Shown one piece after another: positions 32,659 to 45,581 of a stretch of 64,000 nucleotides of DNA (positions within the stretch are counted from its first letter, which is position 1; the number at the start of each line of letters is the position of its first letter). The notes beneath the pieces are model-generated. The model saw nothing but the letters and a program-made list of their open reading frames with translations. It had not been told where the DNA came from and searched no databases. The DNA lies in the NCBI RefSeq assembly GCF_002865645.1, contig NW_020194615.1:124001-188000 (forward strand), written 5' to 3'. The position numbers were made by a program, and so were the translations under genes. This stretch comes from Hyaloscypha bicolor E (lineage: Eukaryota; Ascomycota; Leotiomycetes; Helotiales; Hyaloscyphaceae).

Positions 32659-34027
32659 TCACGGCTTCCGAAACTCTCCCTTCTTCACCCTCCCGCAAAG
32701 CTCTTTCAACCTCTCCCCAACCCATTCAAAATCCTTGACCTCGAGGTAAATCTGCCCACTAAGCCTAACCCACATCATCCCCGCATGAAACGCAATCTGC
32801 AAATAGGTATCGAACTCCTTAACACCCCTATCATTAATCCAACTCCCGATCTGGCCTGCTTCACAGATGTCAAAGATCTTTGTCTCGTTCTGTTCTTCCA
32901 CTCCAGCTTTCTTAAACTTGAGCGGCAACGCAACATTAGCAAAGCAGCATTGGTTCATTGTACGAGTTTCGGTGGCCATAACTTCCGTCCCCAGAATTCC
33001 TGCAGCGCGCTGGCCGCCAACTCGAGCAATTTCATAGCAATACTTGCGAATCGCTTCCTCCCCGCCACAAATGCGTTTTCGAAATTCGAGGGCAGCGGGG
33101 ATGCAAGCGTAAGGCGTGTAATCTATCGTTGCCACAAACTCAAAGAGATGTACAAACGGGGATTTCCCACCTGGAAGAGGTTCAGGTTCGGAGTTTGGGT
33201 ATTGGTACCCGTGAGATGTCGGGAGAGAAGTGCGGATCAGGTGTTGATTTCGGAACGGGACATAGAAAACTGTGCAGCCGCGAGGCGTGAAGAGCCATCC
33301 GAGGCGTATTAGTAATAGCATCAGTCTTCCAAGCAAAAATTCCTACTCACTTGTGGCAATTACTCACAAAGAAATCCGGCTCAACAGTTCCCAAATACTT
33401 CAAATCAATACATCCCACCCCATGCGCGCCATCAATCAAGCTCAATACCCCGAGTTCCTTACAAACACCCACCAATTCCTCCCACGGCATCCTAGCCCCG
33501 GGGAACGTAAGCACTGTATCGAACATCGCCAACCTAACCCGCTTCCCCTGGCTTTGCACCCGCTCAATCGTCTCCCTAAACAACCACACGATCCCCTCAT
33601 CCTCAATGGGGTACTGAAGTTCGATCTTCACACCCTCAATATTAACCACCTCTTGAATAGAAGCAATCGTTTTCTCACACGCATCATAGATCGTCGAAAA
33701 GAACACTATCACGTCTCCCGCTTCCCATGTCAGATTCCGCAGCACGGTATTGACGCCCGTTGTTGCGTTTGGGATGAGTACGACCTCGTTGACATCGATG
33801 CCGAGGAGGGGAGCGATGGCTGAGCGGGAGGCGTCGATGAGGACCGGGATGTCGCGCACGATGAAGGTATCTGGGCGGGCGGCGGCGAGGGTTTGGAGGT
33901 GGGCTTGGTGCTGGAGGACGGCCTGGGGAGAGCAACCGAATGAACCGTGATTTAAGGGCGTGTATGTGGGGGAGAAGGAGAAGTGAGCTTGCCGCATAGG
34001 GCGGCCGAAGGGTGTTTTGATTGTCAT
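32659..34027 (-). CDS. Class V PLP enzyme, Egt2 / isopenicillin-N-epimerase-like, with a defective splice acceptor
   Basis: Exon 1 (34027-33351) shows LNHGSFGCSPQAVL, a loop with NATTGVNTVLRN, and IDGAHGVGCIDL with the PLP-ring Asp. It ends with SNCHK, whose Lys is the PLP-binding residue. Exon 2 begins WLFTPRGCTVFYVPFRNQ, the block that normally follows that Lys directly, and runs to 32659. The family includes hercynylcysteine sulfoxide lyase (ergothioneine synthesis) and isopenicillin N epimerase-like desulfurases. The donor CACAA|GTGAGT is good, and a TTACTAAT branch point is well placed. The position that should be the acceptor AG (33300-33299) reads GG, however. Other AGs give a 25 nt intron or break the frame. 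The gene may be inactivated or use an unusual acceptor. Confidence 0.72.
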
Positions 34028-34677
34028 TGTGAGGGGTGGGGATTTAAAATAGGGTGGTGATGCAGGGAGGAGGTGAGGTGAGGTTTGAGAAGGATGTTCC
34101 TTATCTCTATCGTGGATAGCGGGTTGGCGTGGCCAATAGTGGGGTAGATCACTTTGAGCATAAGAGAGGGATGAGGTTTATGGTCGAAGAGAAATTAGAC
34201 TAGTACACGAATTAAGCAACAGGTTGTTATAAGCCACGAAATATCACACGAAGGCAGCTCAAAATAGGGGAAGAGCCTTGAGCCAAATCATGTAAATGCT
34301 CTAAAGATGTTGCGGATACAACCACGTAAATAAGCCTCAACAGACGTAAGTAAATGGTCGATATTTAGACGAAGAGGATTTAAGGGCTAGGTTTATGAGA
34401 ATGAAATCATTTTCAGGTTACAGCCGAGTCTAAGCGCCTGGGTATCCAATCCATCACCTCCTATCCAGGTTCAAATGCCCATTCCCTAACTCCTATTCTA
34501 CTCCACGCTTATGACCTCAATCAAAATGCAGATATACTCGAAATCTAAGATGCAACTATATCGATCCTTCATATACCTCATCGGCGCCTGTTCACCAGAT
34601 TCGTAATGAATGACAAACTCCTCCAGCCGTCGCGCAGAACCACAAATTCACAGCAAAGCTGCTGCACTGTCCCGTAT
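34028..34677. other. Intergenic region
   Basis: Upstream of the PLP enzyme and downstream of the WD40-like gene. No recognisable feature. Confidence 0.35.
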
Positions 34678-37600
34678 CTACGAGTCGTTTTCTTTCGAGT
34701 ACGACTTGATGATATTGAGAGGAGCGGGGACTGCGGGGACTTCGGTAACGGTAAGTTCAACGGGCTGTTTTTGGATCTCTCTCCCCTCGCTCGGCAATTC
34801 ATATCGCTGTGTTGACCGGGAGGCAGCTGGCGTCAATGGGCTCATCGGGAAATCGAGGCCCTCCTACACATCATATCAGCATTTGAGATATCGAAATTTG
34901 GGACATGTTGTGGCACTTACACTACTATACTTCACGGGAATCTTCTTCACATACCCCAACCCCTTCGAAGAATCCGCCCAAGCCAGAACAATCGCCTCTT
35001 CACCCGGGAAACTCATAAACTCCATCGCGAACCAATCCGACTTCGTCGTAAGCTCCTTGCTTGTTGCAATCCTTTTGACTTCCAACGGATTGGAATTTAG
35101 ATTTGAGATGATGTATAGATATCCTTTGTCGTTTACCATCGCGAGTTCTCGTCCAGTGGGTGAGAACGCCGCATACTGGATTCGGCTTCCCAACTTGCCT
35201 TGGTGTGTGGAGGCTTCGGTTCTGATTTCGGTTCGGTGTCCATCGTGAGGCTGTATTAGGACTGGAATCCCGGATTGCGTCCAGGTCGTGACACAAATCA
35301 GGTCCTCTTCATTCCCCATGCCCGATCTGAAGATTGCTGAAGAAGTTCCGTTGTCTTCCGACTCGTGGAGTGGAACGCGGTATCTGCACGGTGCGAGTTC
35401 TTGGAAATCAATGAATGGAAATCGCCATGAGTAGATTTGTATTGTACCACGAGTTCGGGTGCTTGCGAGGAGGACGAGACCGTCGTGGGAAAAGGAGACG
35501 GTGTCGACTGCGGGGCAGTTTTTGCAGTCCTTGTGGAAGCGACTGTGGAGACGGTCCTCTCGGGGCTCTTCTGAGTTTGTGGTCTTGAAGAAACGGACGA
35601 TGGAGTTGTCGAATCCTACTACGACTTGGTTTTCTTTGGGGCAGATGGTCATGCTGATGCACCACGGCGACGAGGGCATGCGGTACTCGATGGCAGGTAC
35701 CGTGGTTTGAATGAGATTTACAATGCGAAGCTAGAGCAAGGAAATCAGCGATTTGACGTTAGAAAGGCGGGTATGCTTACCGTGAGCTTTTGGTCCCTGG
35801 TTCCAATGATATAAGCCAAATGCACCCTGGTAACTGCCGCAAGCACACAATTGCTCTCTGTAGAAATTGCGCGACCTAGAAGTGGCGACGAATTGCCGAT
35901 ATCCCATATATTGATGGCGGCTTGGGTCCAAAAGAGAGCGTACGTCGAATTCTGGGAAATATAGACATTTATGCTTTTCCCACTTTTCCCTCGACTAGAC
36001 ACCTTCGAACTGGATGCTAAACTCTTCAATGAGAATTCCTCGAGTCTCTGAGACTCCAGCGTTGTTGAAGAAAGCGAACTTGAATCTCTTGTTGCGGGTT
36101 TTGGAACTTCTCTCCTCGATCCAGTTAGTTTGGACCTCCATCTTGACTTGCCTTTCTCTGGTGGAGCAACCAATGGAACAGTGCGACTTTTCATCAATGC
36201 TTCGGGCTCAAATGAGACGTTCGAGATGGACTGCAGTCGGGACTGACTTCCCCGAGAAAAATTGGGCGAAATAGGGGTCTCCACGGCGCCAGACGAGGGC
36301 CATCGAGGAACCTCACTTGTTTTTAGCGGGTCGGTGCAGCCTAAACCATCGCTAGACGTAAGATCCTCGGATGGAGCATGTTCCGCATAAGGTGTGTCGG
36401 ACTTGAGACGGGATTTTGGAGAATGCGGTGTCTGTGGAGAAACGAGAGATTGAGGGAGGAGATTTGCCCTGTCAGAAGATATCGAACCAGGGAATACCGA
36501 CCGGTTGGCAGTGGGTGAGTAGGGATGTTCGGGGTCCTGGATCCGCGAGCCCTCTCCGCTGAGGATATTGCCATATCCGACGTGAAATGGCATGCCTGTA
36601 TCCATCCGTGGAGGAGAGAGCTGGAATTGCGTTGGCAAATGCCGCTCCACGTTGATAGTATCCGCGTTAGATTCGAGGGGTTTAAGGTGTTCCCATGCAT
36701 GTCTGGCGAGCGACACTTCACGAGCTATGGTCGCTGCTCCACCGCAATGAATACATTTGGCATGAGGTGGAAGTGGAACTACTTTGGTCCCTTCTCGGTC
36801 CGCCTGAGGCAAAAGTATGTTAGCATGTTATTCTCAGGTCCTTCCAATTCGAGTTCCAAAGCCATTTTGAAGCATGCATGATATTCTCACCGGGAAATTC
36901 ATATTTTCTGCGGCCTTCAATTGTGTTTCTCCTACAATATGCCCTTTCTGACAGTTGAGAACCCATAGTCTAGGACGTGCTGACCGAAATTGACCACTTG
37001 GATCATCGAGGAGGGCGATATTTCTTGTGACTTCGGAGATGCTGCGACTCAGTTCGTGATCACTCACACGGTTCAGCACTTGTCGATCACTGAGCTTCGT
37101 ACACAAAAGATCAATCGCATCAATTTCAAACTCATCGCAGTCGGATGAGCTCCGCCGCCCAAGATTCAATGTGTCTGGAAGAATAATTCGAAAGGTGTCA
37201 CTGAACGTGGCCACCAGGTCGAATTTGGATAAATGACCCGGCATCCGCAAGTTTTCCAAAGCGTGCAAAACTGCATTCCGCGTTCTGGCCGAGGAAGACT
37301 GAAGACGTACATCGCGAGTCTCCCTCTTCATCACATACTGAACAGACGCTCCTACCACAAATTGGGATATGTCTCGTAAGGCAAGGAATTGGACCAGCCA
37401 GTTTGCAGGGGGTCCATCTTGTGGTACAAGGGCAGCCACATATTGAGACGAAAGGCATTCGGCCAGAGGATACTAGATTGAAAAATCCTAAAATTAGCAT
37501 TCGGTCTCATGCAACCGCGTAGTTTTGGGATATATTTACCAGTTCTGATGCCAAGTTTGGGAGTTCCACCCTCAACCTCGGCGGGAGTGCAAGCCCATTC

Positions 37601-38160
37601 GGCTCCGTCCGCAGAGAGTCGGTGATCTCTCTGCAGACCAGGAGGAGAAAAGATTCCTGACCTGGATAGCTATCAAATATCTGTTCCAATTGCCTGTGGA
37701 TGCGTGCAAATCGATCTCTGCGTTCTTTTGCGCGTGATGACGGGACTTTAGGGTGAAGCGTGAGGAAACGCAGCGCATTTAGCAGCAACTCCGCTAAATA
37801 TTTCTCCCTCAGCAGCCGAGTTTCCCACAGGCTCTCTCTTCCTTCAACTACCACTTGAAGCACAAACTCAACCGCTCGCAACGTCACCTCCCAGCTCGCG
37901 AGGAACCCCAGATACCATCCCACCTGCAAGTTCTCCGAGGGCAGTGTCAGGCGCTGCACGTTGAGTATCGTGTTCAATTGGGCAAGCAGCGTGATGACCA
38001 GGTTCTGGTACGTCTCCTTGTCGCCCTCCGCGTATATCTTTTCAAGCGAGAACTGGCCTAGGAGCTCGAGGATGATGTTGTCGATGTCGCTACGGAGAGA
38101 TAGGAGCCTGAAGGCAGTAGTGAGTCGTGAAAAGAGTGACGACGATGCTGGAGTCGCCAT
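34678..38160 (-). CDS. Large WD40-like protein, uncharacterised fungal family
   Basis: Five exons are inferred: 38160-37540, 37472-36891, 36803-35781, 35730-34921 and 34863-34678. All junctions are phase 0 with good signals (GTAAAT, GTGAGA, GTAAGC, GTAAGT). The protein is about 1,070 residues. An alpha-helical N-terminal domain (residues 1-200, RLLSLRSDIDNIILELLG) precedes a domain with AIDLLCTKLSDRQVLNRVSDHE. A Cys-pair motif (KCIHCGG) and a long Ser/Pro-rich linker follow. The C-terminal half has beta-propeller-like strands (AAINIWDIGN, QVVVGFDNSIVRFFKT, VDTVSFSHDGLVLLAST, TIQIYSWRFPF, IQYAAFSPTGRELAMV). WD-type propellers usually act as interaction platforms. No specific role can be assigned. 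The gene looks intact. Confidence 0.8.
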
Positions 38161-39240
38161 CGCAAACCAGCGACCCAGGCCCGCTTCTGCGTGCAGCTGT
38201 GCCGCATGAGATGGTCGGGGCTGGGTTGTGCCTTGGATTTCGACGTCAAGTTTAGGTTACATCACCCATGGTTGAGATAGTCGGAGGCCTGCGACGATAT
38301 ATTCGTTTCTGACGTTGGTGAGGGTCGAGGGTACGGAAGCGCTGCTCTGGCGAGGACGAGGACGAGGACGAGCTCTCCATCTCGTTCAGCGCATGGGTGG
38401 TCTGCCAGGCCGTCGCAAGGATGTATGGCATTGGCAGACTGAGGCCAGCCACGACTCCAGGTCCCACCTGTTTAACCTTAATAGCAACCCTGTGCGTCGG
38501 GAGTGCTGGTTGTGCTACAGTACAAGTTCTGCAAGTTCTGGCTTGGGAAGGTTGCCCAGCCTCACGTGCCTACACTCCGTACTTATCGTGCCAGTGCCAG
38601 CAAGTTTTGTCGGACTTGAAGACTGCTTGGCGTTCAGCTGGTGGCCCCTTACCAGATCGCTGCTCGATCACTCGTCAATGGGTGAGAGGTGGACCTGGGA
38701 GCGCCTGGGTGCCTGGATGGCTGGCCACTTTTGATTCGTGCAACCCCAATGGCGCTCCTTCAGCGGGAGCTAGCCTCTGCCCTGCAGACCGATTGGTGTG
38801 GTCCTTCTTCTCAATTTCAACCATCTCTCCGTTCGTATATCGGGTTCGATTGGACACACTGCTTCCCAGGAGGCTTGGCCTGCTCTCTGCTTCGACCGGT
38901 ACTCAGCGTTGCGTGGAATTTCCTTTGGCTGGTTTGTACCACGCTAATGCACCGGCCATGTATCTGCCAAGGGTAAGACAGGGTGGATGCCCGACTATTT
39001 CTGGTGCAGATCGATTTGACAACATACGCGGTAAGGTTACGGGCTTCGATTCTGCCGGCCACCACCCAGACGGCAAGCTGCCGATCCTTCAAATGATACT
39101 TTTTGCATGATGGCTGTGTCCCCTTCTTTTAGAGCCGGCGAGATAAGAGAGCAGAGCCCCACCACTTTCTTTCGTACCTGGTCCAAATCGGTGTTGTTAG
39201 AAGTTTCGTTCACACCTCTGATGAAAGCTTCGTCGCCGAG
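38161..39240. other. Divergent promoter region of the WD40-like and permease genes
   Basis: Long GC-rich frames cross this region (for example 38397-39110 on +), but they overlap equally open frames in other phases and show no protein-like features. I read the block as two promoters back to back. Confidence 0.4.
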
Positions 39241-41808
39241 ATGGATCACGAAAAACCAGAGGTGGTCATGCCACAAATATACGAGTACAGCGAGAATACG
39301 CGGTCAACACTGAGTCCGGATTTCGAATTCGCCCTTGAGCCGCCTATTGAACCTCCAAATGTGGAGGAGCGTCGCGAGCGTCGAGGGGAGAGTTTGTGGT
39401 GAGCTACCTTTCGATCAACTCTCTGAAGTGTCACTCACAGGTTAATAGGAGAGTGTTAAACGAGAGGCACATTAGTGTATGTTCTGAATCAAGTCTTACG
39501 TTGGTAGTACTGAAAGCTGACATGCTTTTCGATTGCAGATGATTGCATTTTCTGGGTATGTTCCTACTGCGCGTTTCTCAGAACAATTGTTGACGGAAAA
39601 CGACTACAGAACAATCGGCAATGGTAGGCATCATTTCTCCCGTCTTCGGTCTGACCGAAATCTAATTGCAAATTTCAAGGCCTGTTTCTCGGATCTGGTA
39701 CCTCCCTGGCGGTGGCCGGGCCCGGTGGAGCTGTCCTGTGCTACATAATCATGGGAACTGTAATCTCGTCTGTCATATCGTGCCTTGGCGAAATGACGTC
39801 CCTGATGCCAGTCAACGCACCTGTGATGGAATTCCCCAGAAGATTCCTAGACCGAGGTGTTGGATTTGCAGTTGGTTGGATGTATTGGTAAGCTTCAAGA
39901 CATCTACTAAAGAGGAGTTTTGGTATCCAGGCTGAACGACGAAAGGTTCGCATACGCCATTCTCGCCGCAGATGAACTTGTGGCGGTCTCGAACACGATC
40001 AAATTTAGGTACGATGATGGTAAAACGTTCTTGAATTGGAAAATCGGCGAGGACGTGGATACTGGCGTGTGGATATCAGTGTTCCTAATCCTAGCAATAG
40101 CCATCAACATGTTTCCAGTCAAGGTAAGTCGGGAGAAAATCCTTCGAGAATTGTTGTTTACTAACATCAATATCAGGTCTTCGGAGAGCTCGAATATATT
40201 TTCGGATGCATCAAGATTACATTTATTTCGATGCTCATTGTGTTGATGTTGATTATCGACGTAATGAAGCGTGAGTCTTAAAAGCTAGCCCACATTTCCG
40301 CGTTTTTAAAAAGTTGACGAATCCAGCACGACCAAATGCTTATTACACCCAGTCACTTGGCTCTAAATGCAAGTCCTACTCCATTCATGTTTTCCCAATC
40401 GGCTCCCTAGCTAACCCTCGGCCGCAGATTGGAACGACCCGTATTCATTCTTCAACCCCGTGTATAGTGTCACGGATGAAAACGGCAATCTCCAACGAAC
40501 GATTGCGGGCACAGCAGGGATTTTTCTTGGGGTGTGGTACGTTACTGACTGGACTGACAAAGAGAGGACTGCGCTAAGATCACACTGCCAGGACAACCAT
40601 TATCCATGTCATATTCTCATATGTAGGAATGGATATCATTGCCGCGACTGCCGCAGAAAGTAAAAAGCTAGCCGACGCGGAAAGTATGAAGATGGGAGCT
40701 CGAAAAATTAGTCTGCGAATCATCACTCTATACACGTTCGGCATGTTGCTGGGGTCCTTTGTGGTTCCTAGAGACCATCCATTCCTCAACGGCGGCGGGC
40801 AATCCGTGGGCTCACACTCAATATACATCATCGCAGCAGTGGAAGCCGGACTCCCCTCAGCAGCGCACTTCTTCAATGCGATTTTTGTGTTCTCGTCTTT
40901 CACCTGCGCGATCAATTCGACATACGTTGCCTCACGAGTATTGTATACCTTGGCATTGCAGGATCAGACCGGACCCGAGTTTATCACCAGGAGGTTGCGC
41001 CAATGCAGATCAGGTGTCCCCATTAGAGCAGTGGGGGCAACTGGGTTAGTCTTGTTGGTTTCTTTCTTGGGCCGTACTGGAACTCCCGGGCAGGTGAGTG
41101 GATTCCCGCCTTTGTCCAATCTTTCGCTAATTCCAAATTCAGAGATTGAGTGAACTCGCATCCAACTGCACAGTATCATGCCTCATCCTGTACGTCGTTA
41201 TCTGCGCGACATATCTGAAGTTCTTCCAAACGTAAGAGTCCTGTTCACCCCGTCTCAGCCAGGGAATTTGCTGACGTTCTTTATGTACACAGACTGGCAG
41301 ACGTCAAGCTCTACGGCAACGCCTCTGAAGCCCAAGCTGCGATGTACGATCGCGACAACCCCCGCTACCCCTACAAGTCGCACGGGCAATGGCTCAAAGC
41401 GTGCTACGGACTGGTAGCTTGCACACTACTCGTACTCTTCAATGGCGTAGGTCCCTTCCTAGAGCATCCTTTCGACACAAGAAGATTCGTAGCTTCATAT
41501 ATCGGCGTAAGTGTTTCCCGTCTGACTCCATGTCCCTGTCCCCATTCGCTTGCGAAGCATGAGGTATCCTGGTAAGCTGACGCGCAATCCAGGTTCCCGC
41601 CTTCATATTCCTCATCCTAGGCTATAAGATCCGCAAGCATGGCTTCAGGGTTCAGGACTGGGGACCAGAGAGATCAAATGATCTCCGCAATACTATCCAA
41701 ACGAACTCAGATGTCAGAGTTGGACGTCTCGAACTCCCTGATGATGGGTTCTTTACAAAAGAGAATGCGAGGACGTTTGTGAAGTGGGTATGGGTGTGGC
41801 TGAAGTGA
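39241..41808 (+). CDS. Amino-acid permease (APC superfamily, fungal YAT type)
   Basis: Twelve exons are inferred: 39241-39398, 39449-39476, 39539-39555, 39610-39623, 39680-39887, 39931-40123, 40177-40270, 40428-40536, 40592-41093, 41143-41231, 41293-41506 and 41593-41808. All are in phase. Exons 2-5 join to RVLNERHIS, MIAFSGTIGNG and LFLGSGTSLAVAGPGG, the conserved TM1 region with the unwound GTIGxG substrate loop. Later blocks are MTSLMPVNAPVMEFPRRF, FGELEYIFGCIKI, FSYVGMDIIAATAAE, and FTCAINSTYVASRVLYTLA. Such permeases import amino acids by proton symport at the plasma membrane. Exons 3 and 4 are micro-exons of 17 and 14 nt. Length is about 560 residues with a hydrophilic N-terminal tail, normal for the family. 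No break was found. Confidence 0.88.
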
Positions 41809-42792
41809 ATGCCTTTCCCAATCTCCTCCTTCGAACATCTTTCTCGAGATAAGGGATGAGTTTTTGGATGGGGCTAGGCGCAATGGAATCGGATTGGTCG
41901 GACCGTAGACCAATTTGGAGCGTGAAATCAATTAACGTTTCTGCATCTCCTTCAAACATGCTTCTGATTGAATGGCCAAGATCTTGCACCTGCAAGTCAA
42001 ACTCGTTTTCAGCCGCCAAGAGCTGCAGCACACCGCTTCCCTCCTCTGCCAGCATACCCCTCCACAAGCAAACATGCCTGCACTGCTGCAGCTTCCCCTG
42101 TTTGCCCTGCGCGGAATTTTCCCACCAACCCAATCCATGTACCCTGCCAAAGACTAGACCAGTAGAGGGGAGCAGCGAACGAAATAATAATAGCATATTT
42201 ATTTACCGCCGTCCACTGAAATAAGGTTTTGGGCCCAACATGGGATGAGGGGAAGGATCAGGCAGCAGATTTTTCTGTAACGTGCAGGGAATAGGACCGA
42301 CTTCTGGGCTTGGCTGGTGCGAATGAGGAAGATAGGCCTGCGGGGAGTCCCAGGATGAGTTTATCCTGCGAATCAGGAAGCATCGGGAAGATAGGATTCT
42401 ATTTTAGAGAATAGGAAGCTTTGGGAAGATTGAATTAGAGGTCGAATTTGGGGGTCAGTATTGAGATGGAATGTTGAAGGTGCGAAGTATTTGTGGTTGA
42501 GGCTTTGGGTTGAATGCGGTGCCCCGAGTCCATCGAGGTGTCTCGGAATGGCGCCCGGGGGGGTTAAAGGGGGTTTATTCGCTAATTTTCAGAGGTTTGA
42601 GGCCCCGTCCCGCACTGGTGAACTTGAAGATATCACATCCCAATCACCAACATAACGTGAACTACAGTATAATGTGTCTTAAGGTATTTACTTCGTGGCA
42701 TTCAAGTATAGACAAGCTCCTGACGTGTAGTCAGGCACTGAAAATCACACTTCGGCGTTAGCAAACTCCGTAAATGCGGACACATTGGTGTC
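41809..42792. other. Intergenic region beside the transposon
   Basis: 3' flank of the permease. No gene is recognised; open frames on both strands look like chance. Confidence 0.4.
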
Positions 42793-42990
42793 GGCCTATT
42801 CACGCCCGTTCGTCAATACGAGCGGTTTACCAATCGGGCGCTACGATTGGTCAATCGGCCTTCCGATTAATTAATCGTAGCTCCCATTGATCAATAGGAA
42901 ATGGAATACGATTCGCAAGCCACAGTAGGTCCCGATTGATCAATAAGGGGGCCGATTAATTAATCGGGTAATATTGGGGTTTCGGGGCTA
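42793..42990 (+). repeat. Left terminal inverted repeat with palindrome array
   Basis: It contains a series of short palindromes and relatives: ATTGATCAAT (twice), GATTAATTAATC (twice) and CGATTGGTCAATCG. The inverted copy lies at 45582-45775. Such arrays are typical transposase-binding or hairpin-forming ends. Confidence 0.88.
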
Positions 42991-43946
42991 AGGAGGCTGA
43001 AACCCTTTAGTTCTCAGTATATAATAGGGATAAAGACACTTCTCCAGAGCTTCTAGATATATATAGGACCTCTGCTCCCTTTTTACTACCTAGATACAGT
43101 TTATAGTATATAGTTTATAGTATAAGTACCTACTTTTCAAGTACAATTACTGATTCTATATATCTCTCAATTAATTACCTTATTTCCAAAATATCTCTTT
43201 CAATCCTTCATTTATCTCTAGCCCTATATATACCTCGTTAATATATCTATAGCCGAGTAGAGTAATATTTTAATATTACTATACTAGGAGTATATTCCTC
43301 TAGTACTCAGTTTTTGCCCTCTCCTATTACTAAAGACCCTACTAATAATTAGTCTATTAAAGACGAAGCTATATAGGATCAAAGGCTTACTAAGGGCAGT
43401 AGTAGGAAAATTCTTACTACTAGGAAGCATATAAATATCAGATAGTAGTTATAAAATCCTGATACTTTATTCCCTAGTAAAATAAAAGCAAAGAAGTACT
43501 ACTAGGCTAATATTAAATACAAATCCCAATTATACGAGCTTTAGGATAATTAGGTATATTATAAGAAATACTATAATACCTATTATAATGAGATTATTCT
43601 AGTCCGGTATATTCTTTACTATAATAATACCTTTGAGGTTTTAACTACTATTTATAAGAAATTAATATATATAAGTAAGTATTTCTTGAATTTACTAATT
43701 TTTATACTAATAACCTATATAATAGCCTTTAATACTATATTTGAGTATATAAGACGTATTTAGTATAGCCTATCCCGTAATAACTATATTTAGATAAGTG
43801 CCTACTATACTTACTATAATAAGAAAAAGGCTTAGAAAAATCCTAAGGGAATTATACTTATCTAATCTTATTATCCTGGTAAGTATATAGTTCTGGATTT
43901 AATAGATTTTCGTATAAGTATCCCTTAAATTATATAATTTATTCCT

Positions 43947-44105
43947 ATATTTCTATATTTCCTATATTTCCTATATTTCTTATATTTCCTATATTTCCTA
44001 TATTTCCTATATTTCCTATATTTCCTATATTTCCTATATTTCCTATATTTCTTATATTTCCTATATTTCCTATATTTCCTATATTTCCTATATTTCCTAT
44101 ATTTT
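43947..44105. repeat. Minisatellite, 9 bp unit CCTATATTT
   Basis: A head-to-tail array of about 16-17 units with occasional CTTATATTT variants sits inside the AT-rich transposon. Period 9 equals three codons. Confidence 0.9.
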
Positions 44106-44754
44106 ATATATTTTTAAGCTTTTCCTATAATTTTTGCAATTCCTGTAATTTTCGTAAATTCCGAACCTTTTTATTTATATTTTATTAATACTATAGTATT
44201 ACTATTACTAATACTATTATAGTATAATCGGAACGGAGAATATATATAGATCTAGTAATTAAAATGCCACTTTTCCAAATTCATATAGATCTATAGACTT
44301 AAGGCTAAAACTATAAATAAAGCTATAGACGAGCTTATTAAATAGCTAAATAATAATAAATATATTTCTATTTTAGCCTATAATAATAGAAGTGAGTTTA
44401 AGGGAAAAGTAATTAAGATTTATAAGAAAAGAAAAATAAAAATTATTTATAAATAAGCTTATTACCCTTAATCTCAGGGCTCTATTAAAGTAGCTAATCA
44501 AATCTTCAAAAAACGACTACGGGCCATATAAGCAGATACTAGTATTTAATTATAAATATAGTTACTTCCTTTAATTATATAGGTAATTAATACTATAGCT
44601 ATACTAGCTCTTCCTAAAGGAAATATACTATATAAGGTCTGGTTTGAACAAAAGCCACCTACTGATTTCCTAGACTATAAGAAGAGTACTCGCTATATAT
44701 ATACGGCCCTAGGGGCCATAGGGTCTATAGAAAGTACTACTGAGAGTAGCGCTT

Positions 44755-44920
44755 CTAAAGAGAATAAAGAGAATAGAGAGAATAGAGAGAATAGAGAGAA
44801 TAGAGAGAATAGAGAGAATAGAGAGAATAGAGAGAATAGAGAGGATAGAGAGAATAGAGAGAATAGAGAGGATAGAGAGAATAGAGAGGATAGAGAGAAT
44901 AGAGAGAATGGAGAGGATAG
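44755..44920. repeat. Minisatellite, 9 bp unit AGAGAATAG
   Basis: About 17-18 units, with AGAGGATAG variants, encode a Glu-Asn-Arg (or Glu-Asp-Arg) repeat in the open + frame of the transposon. The period-9 spacing has kept the frame open. Confidence 0.9.
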
Positions 44921-45581
44921 CTTTTGCATTAATAAGGAAATAAAACAGGAGGAAATAGCTAAGGAAATGATTTTATCTGAGCTAACTAGAAGGGTTACAG
45001 AGTATATAAGAAAACAGAAGGAGAATATGGTAAAGAGAGTAAATTCCAAAGCTCTTAAATATAATATTCAAGAGATTATAACCCTCCAGATCCCAAAGCA
45101 ATACAGATTCGGTATGGAAATGGCTAGAATTCCAGTAAGAGTTCTGGAAAAGACTCCAAAGGTATATAATTTATAAGCCTTACTTTTAATAAAAGCTAAT
45201 TAAAATAGGGCTACCGCTTAGCTACTAAGTATAGCGAGCTTACTACTCTCTAGCCATATAGTACCCTTAATAAAATCATCTCCCAATTAACTTATCCTGA
45301 TTTACCTACTACTAGTATAATTCACAAGAGAGATAAAATCACCCTTCCTAAAGCGGTAGCAAAGGAGAATAATCGCGGTTCAATTGCATTAGTTTAGAAG
45401 GCTAGAAGAGTATCTGAGAGAGTAAAGAAGAGAATAGCTAAGGAGCAAGCACGTGAGAATAGAGCTAGAGAAGGAGGAGAATCAGGTAATCAAGTGGAGG
45501 GGAGGGTACCAAAAAGGGCTAGGGTAGCTATAGGAGCGCCTAGACGTAGTAGGAGGCATATATAGTACAGCTTTTGCTATT

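Noticed and set aside
38397..39110. Open frame of 237 codons on the plus strand
   Set aside because: GC-rich divergent promoter DNA with equally open overlapping frames; composition is not protein-like and no motif is present.
44693..45049. Minus-strand frame of Phe-Ser-Leu repeats (118 codons)
   Set aside because: It is the complement of the AGAGAATAG minisatellite inside a transposon, not a membrane protein.
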